From JAJUFS01 sp964599565 (GTDB lineage: Bacteria; Pseudomonadota; Gammaproteobacteria; Natronospirales; JAJUFS01), in contig CAZRFE010000002.1 of the NCBI GenBank assembly GCA_964599565.1, positions 42,449 to 106,448 on the forward strand: a stretch of DNA of 64,000 nucleotides. The letters are read 5' to 3'. The notes under the pieces were generated by a model. It was not told where the DNA came from. It saw only the letters and a list, made by a program, of their open reading frames with translations, and searched no databases. This document shows positions 63,357 to 64,000 of this stretch, piece after piece. Numbering within the stretch: the first letter of the stretch is position 1; each line of letters opens with the position of its first letter. The translations under genes were made by a program, and so were the position numbers.

Positions 63357-63983
63357 TTAATTTGCAACACCCCGGCACCTTGGATACTCCGAGCATCCCC
63401 AGAATTCCTTCCCTGCATTCGCACCTTTCCTGGCAACGCGCTTCACCATTCCGCTGCCGCACTTCGGACAAATGGGCGAACGCTGCAGGACAGGCTCTGC
63501 AAGTTCATTCTTCACGCCGTTCCGCTGTACCTCGCCGATCAATCGTTTGAGCGCACGTCCGTCGATCAGCTCCAGCTTCACCTGTGCAGCGAACGCCTTC
63601 GCATCTGCAGTGAATGTGCCGGACGTGACGAAGAAACCACCGGCGGCGCCTCTTGCGGCGATCACGCCCCAGAGTTCGCGCACGGGTGCGACGCCGACCT
63701 GGCGTTTCTTCCAGTGCTTGCATTGAACGAGGTAAAGCGCGCCGTCCTTTCGTAGCCCGACGTCATAACCGCCATCCGCGCCGGATTGCGTTTCAACGGA
63801 GAGGTAGCCTTTGCGGCGGAATGCTTCCTGGATGAGGCGTTCGAACTCGCGCCAGTCGAGCGACTCCAGCGAGCCTTGCTCGTGCGAATGCTCAAGCATT
63901 CTTCCATTCCATGCCTGGCGAATGAGCGAAGCGAAAGCGCCGAGTGCGAAGATGCCGGCCATTGCGTAGAAGAGCCAGTGCAT
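63357..63983 (-). CDS. Membrane-anchored Mrr-type restriction endonuclease with zinc finger
   Basis: A 208-residue protein. One N-terminal helix (LFYAMAGIFALGAFASLI) is followed by an Mrr_cat domain with WREFERLIQEAFRRKGY, GADGGYDVGL and LYLVQCKHWKK (D...Q-x-K nuclease core), and a C-terminal topoisomerase-type zinc finger (CPKCGSGMVKRVARKG..FWGCSEYPRCRG). Such proteins may cut modified or foreign DNA at the membrane; many have no known role. ATG 63983. Its GC content is that of the host chromosome, so it may mark the right edge of the imported segment. Confidence 0.88.
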   Translation of the reverse strand: MHWLFYAMAGIFALGAFASLIRQAWNGRMLEHSHEQGSLESLDWREFERLIQEAFRRKGYLSVETQSGADGGYDVGLRKDGALYLVQCKHWKKRQVGVAPVRELWGVIAARGAAGGFFVTSGTFTADAKAFAAQVKLELIDGRALKRLIGEVQRNGVKNELAEPVLQRSPICPKCGSGMVKRVARKGANAGKEFWGCSEYPRCRGVAN

Positions 63984-64000
63984 TTGCCTGGCGATGGGGG

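Overview
The window is a high-GC (mid-60s percent by eye) bacterial chromosome segment whose gene content points to a gammaproteobacterium. Indicators are trkH-trkA, uvrD, nudC, tamA-tamB, epmC (EF-P hydroxylase), rnk, OMPLA and the polA / sRNA / engB / cytochrome c4 / dsbA neighbourhood. The orphan ABC permease, the ECF sigma factor paired with a TPR Ser/Thr kinase, and the prolyl-oligopeptidase fit uncultured or Xanthomonadales-, Nevskiales- or Woeseia-like lineages; I cannot be more specific. A 100-N scaffold gap at 49289-49388 shows this is a draft assembly.

Layout. 1-4645: trkH (cut by the window edge), trkA and uvrD on the minus strand. 4835-9963: two small membrane-associated proteins, an RRM RNA-binding protein with its own promoter and terminator, then a tight run TSUP transporter - GNAT - OsmC - nudC - EamA. 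9989-20513: a six-gene run with mostly overlapping genes, beta-propeller - alpha/beta hydrolase - NRDE - S9 peptidase - tamA - tamB. 20522-23889: esterase, terC, acetyltransferase, ATP-pyrophosphatase and an unknown membrane protein. 23953-29195: lptM-polA, a structured sRNA gene with a sigma-E-like promoter, engB, cytochrome c4 and dsbA. 29314-38504: EAL phosphodiesterase, ECF sigma factor with kinase, epmC, a flavoprotein and an FtsX/MacB-type permease. 38508-44262: a minus-strand terminal oxidase operon, coxB - coxA/C fusion - small membrane protein - ctaG - three-domain cytochrome c. 44384-51294: kelch protein with a Crp/Fnr regulator, a DODA-type dioxygenase, a luciferase-like monooxygenase, pldA, the assembly gap, rnk and unknown genes.

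From about 51.3 kb to 63.3 kb base composition falls (about 48-55% GC in parts) and the content becomes defensive. It starts with an excisionase-like antitoxin / PIN toxin pair and an XRE regulator / HNH nuclease pair with a perfect operator-like palindrome. An eight-gene minus-strand run follows: Mrr-like membrane nuclease - unknown 114-aa protein - hsdM - hsdS - SIR2 - HerA - hsdR - M48-type peptidase. The SIR2-HerA pair matches the known two-gene anti-phage module (SIR2-HerA, also called Nezha). Here it lies inside a type I restriction-modification operon, between hsdS and hsdR, joined by a 4-bp overlap and gaps of 14 and 13 bp. This composite locus and the sRNA gene between polA and engB are the two observations most worth follow-up.

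No rRNA, tRNA, CRISPR array, transposase or integrase was recognised.
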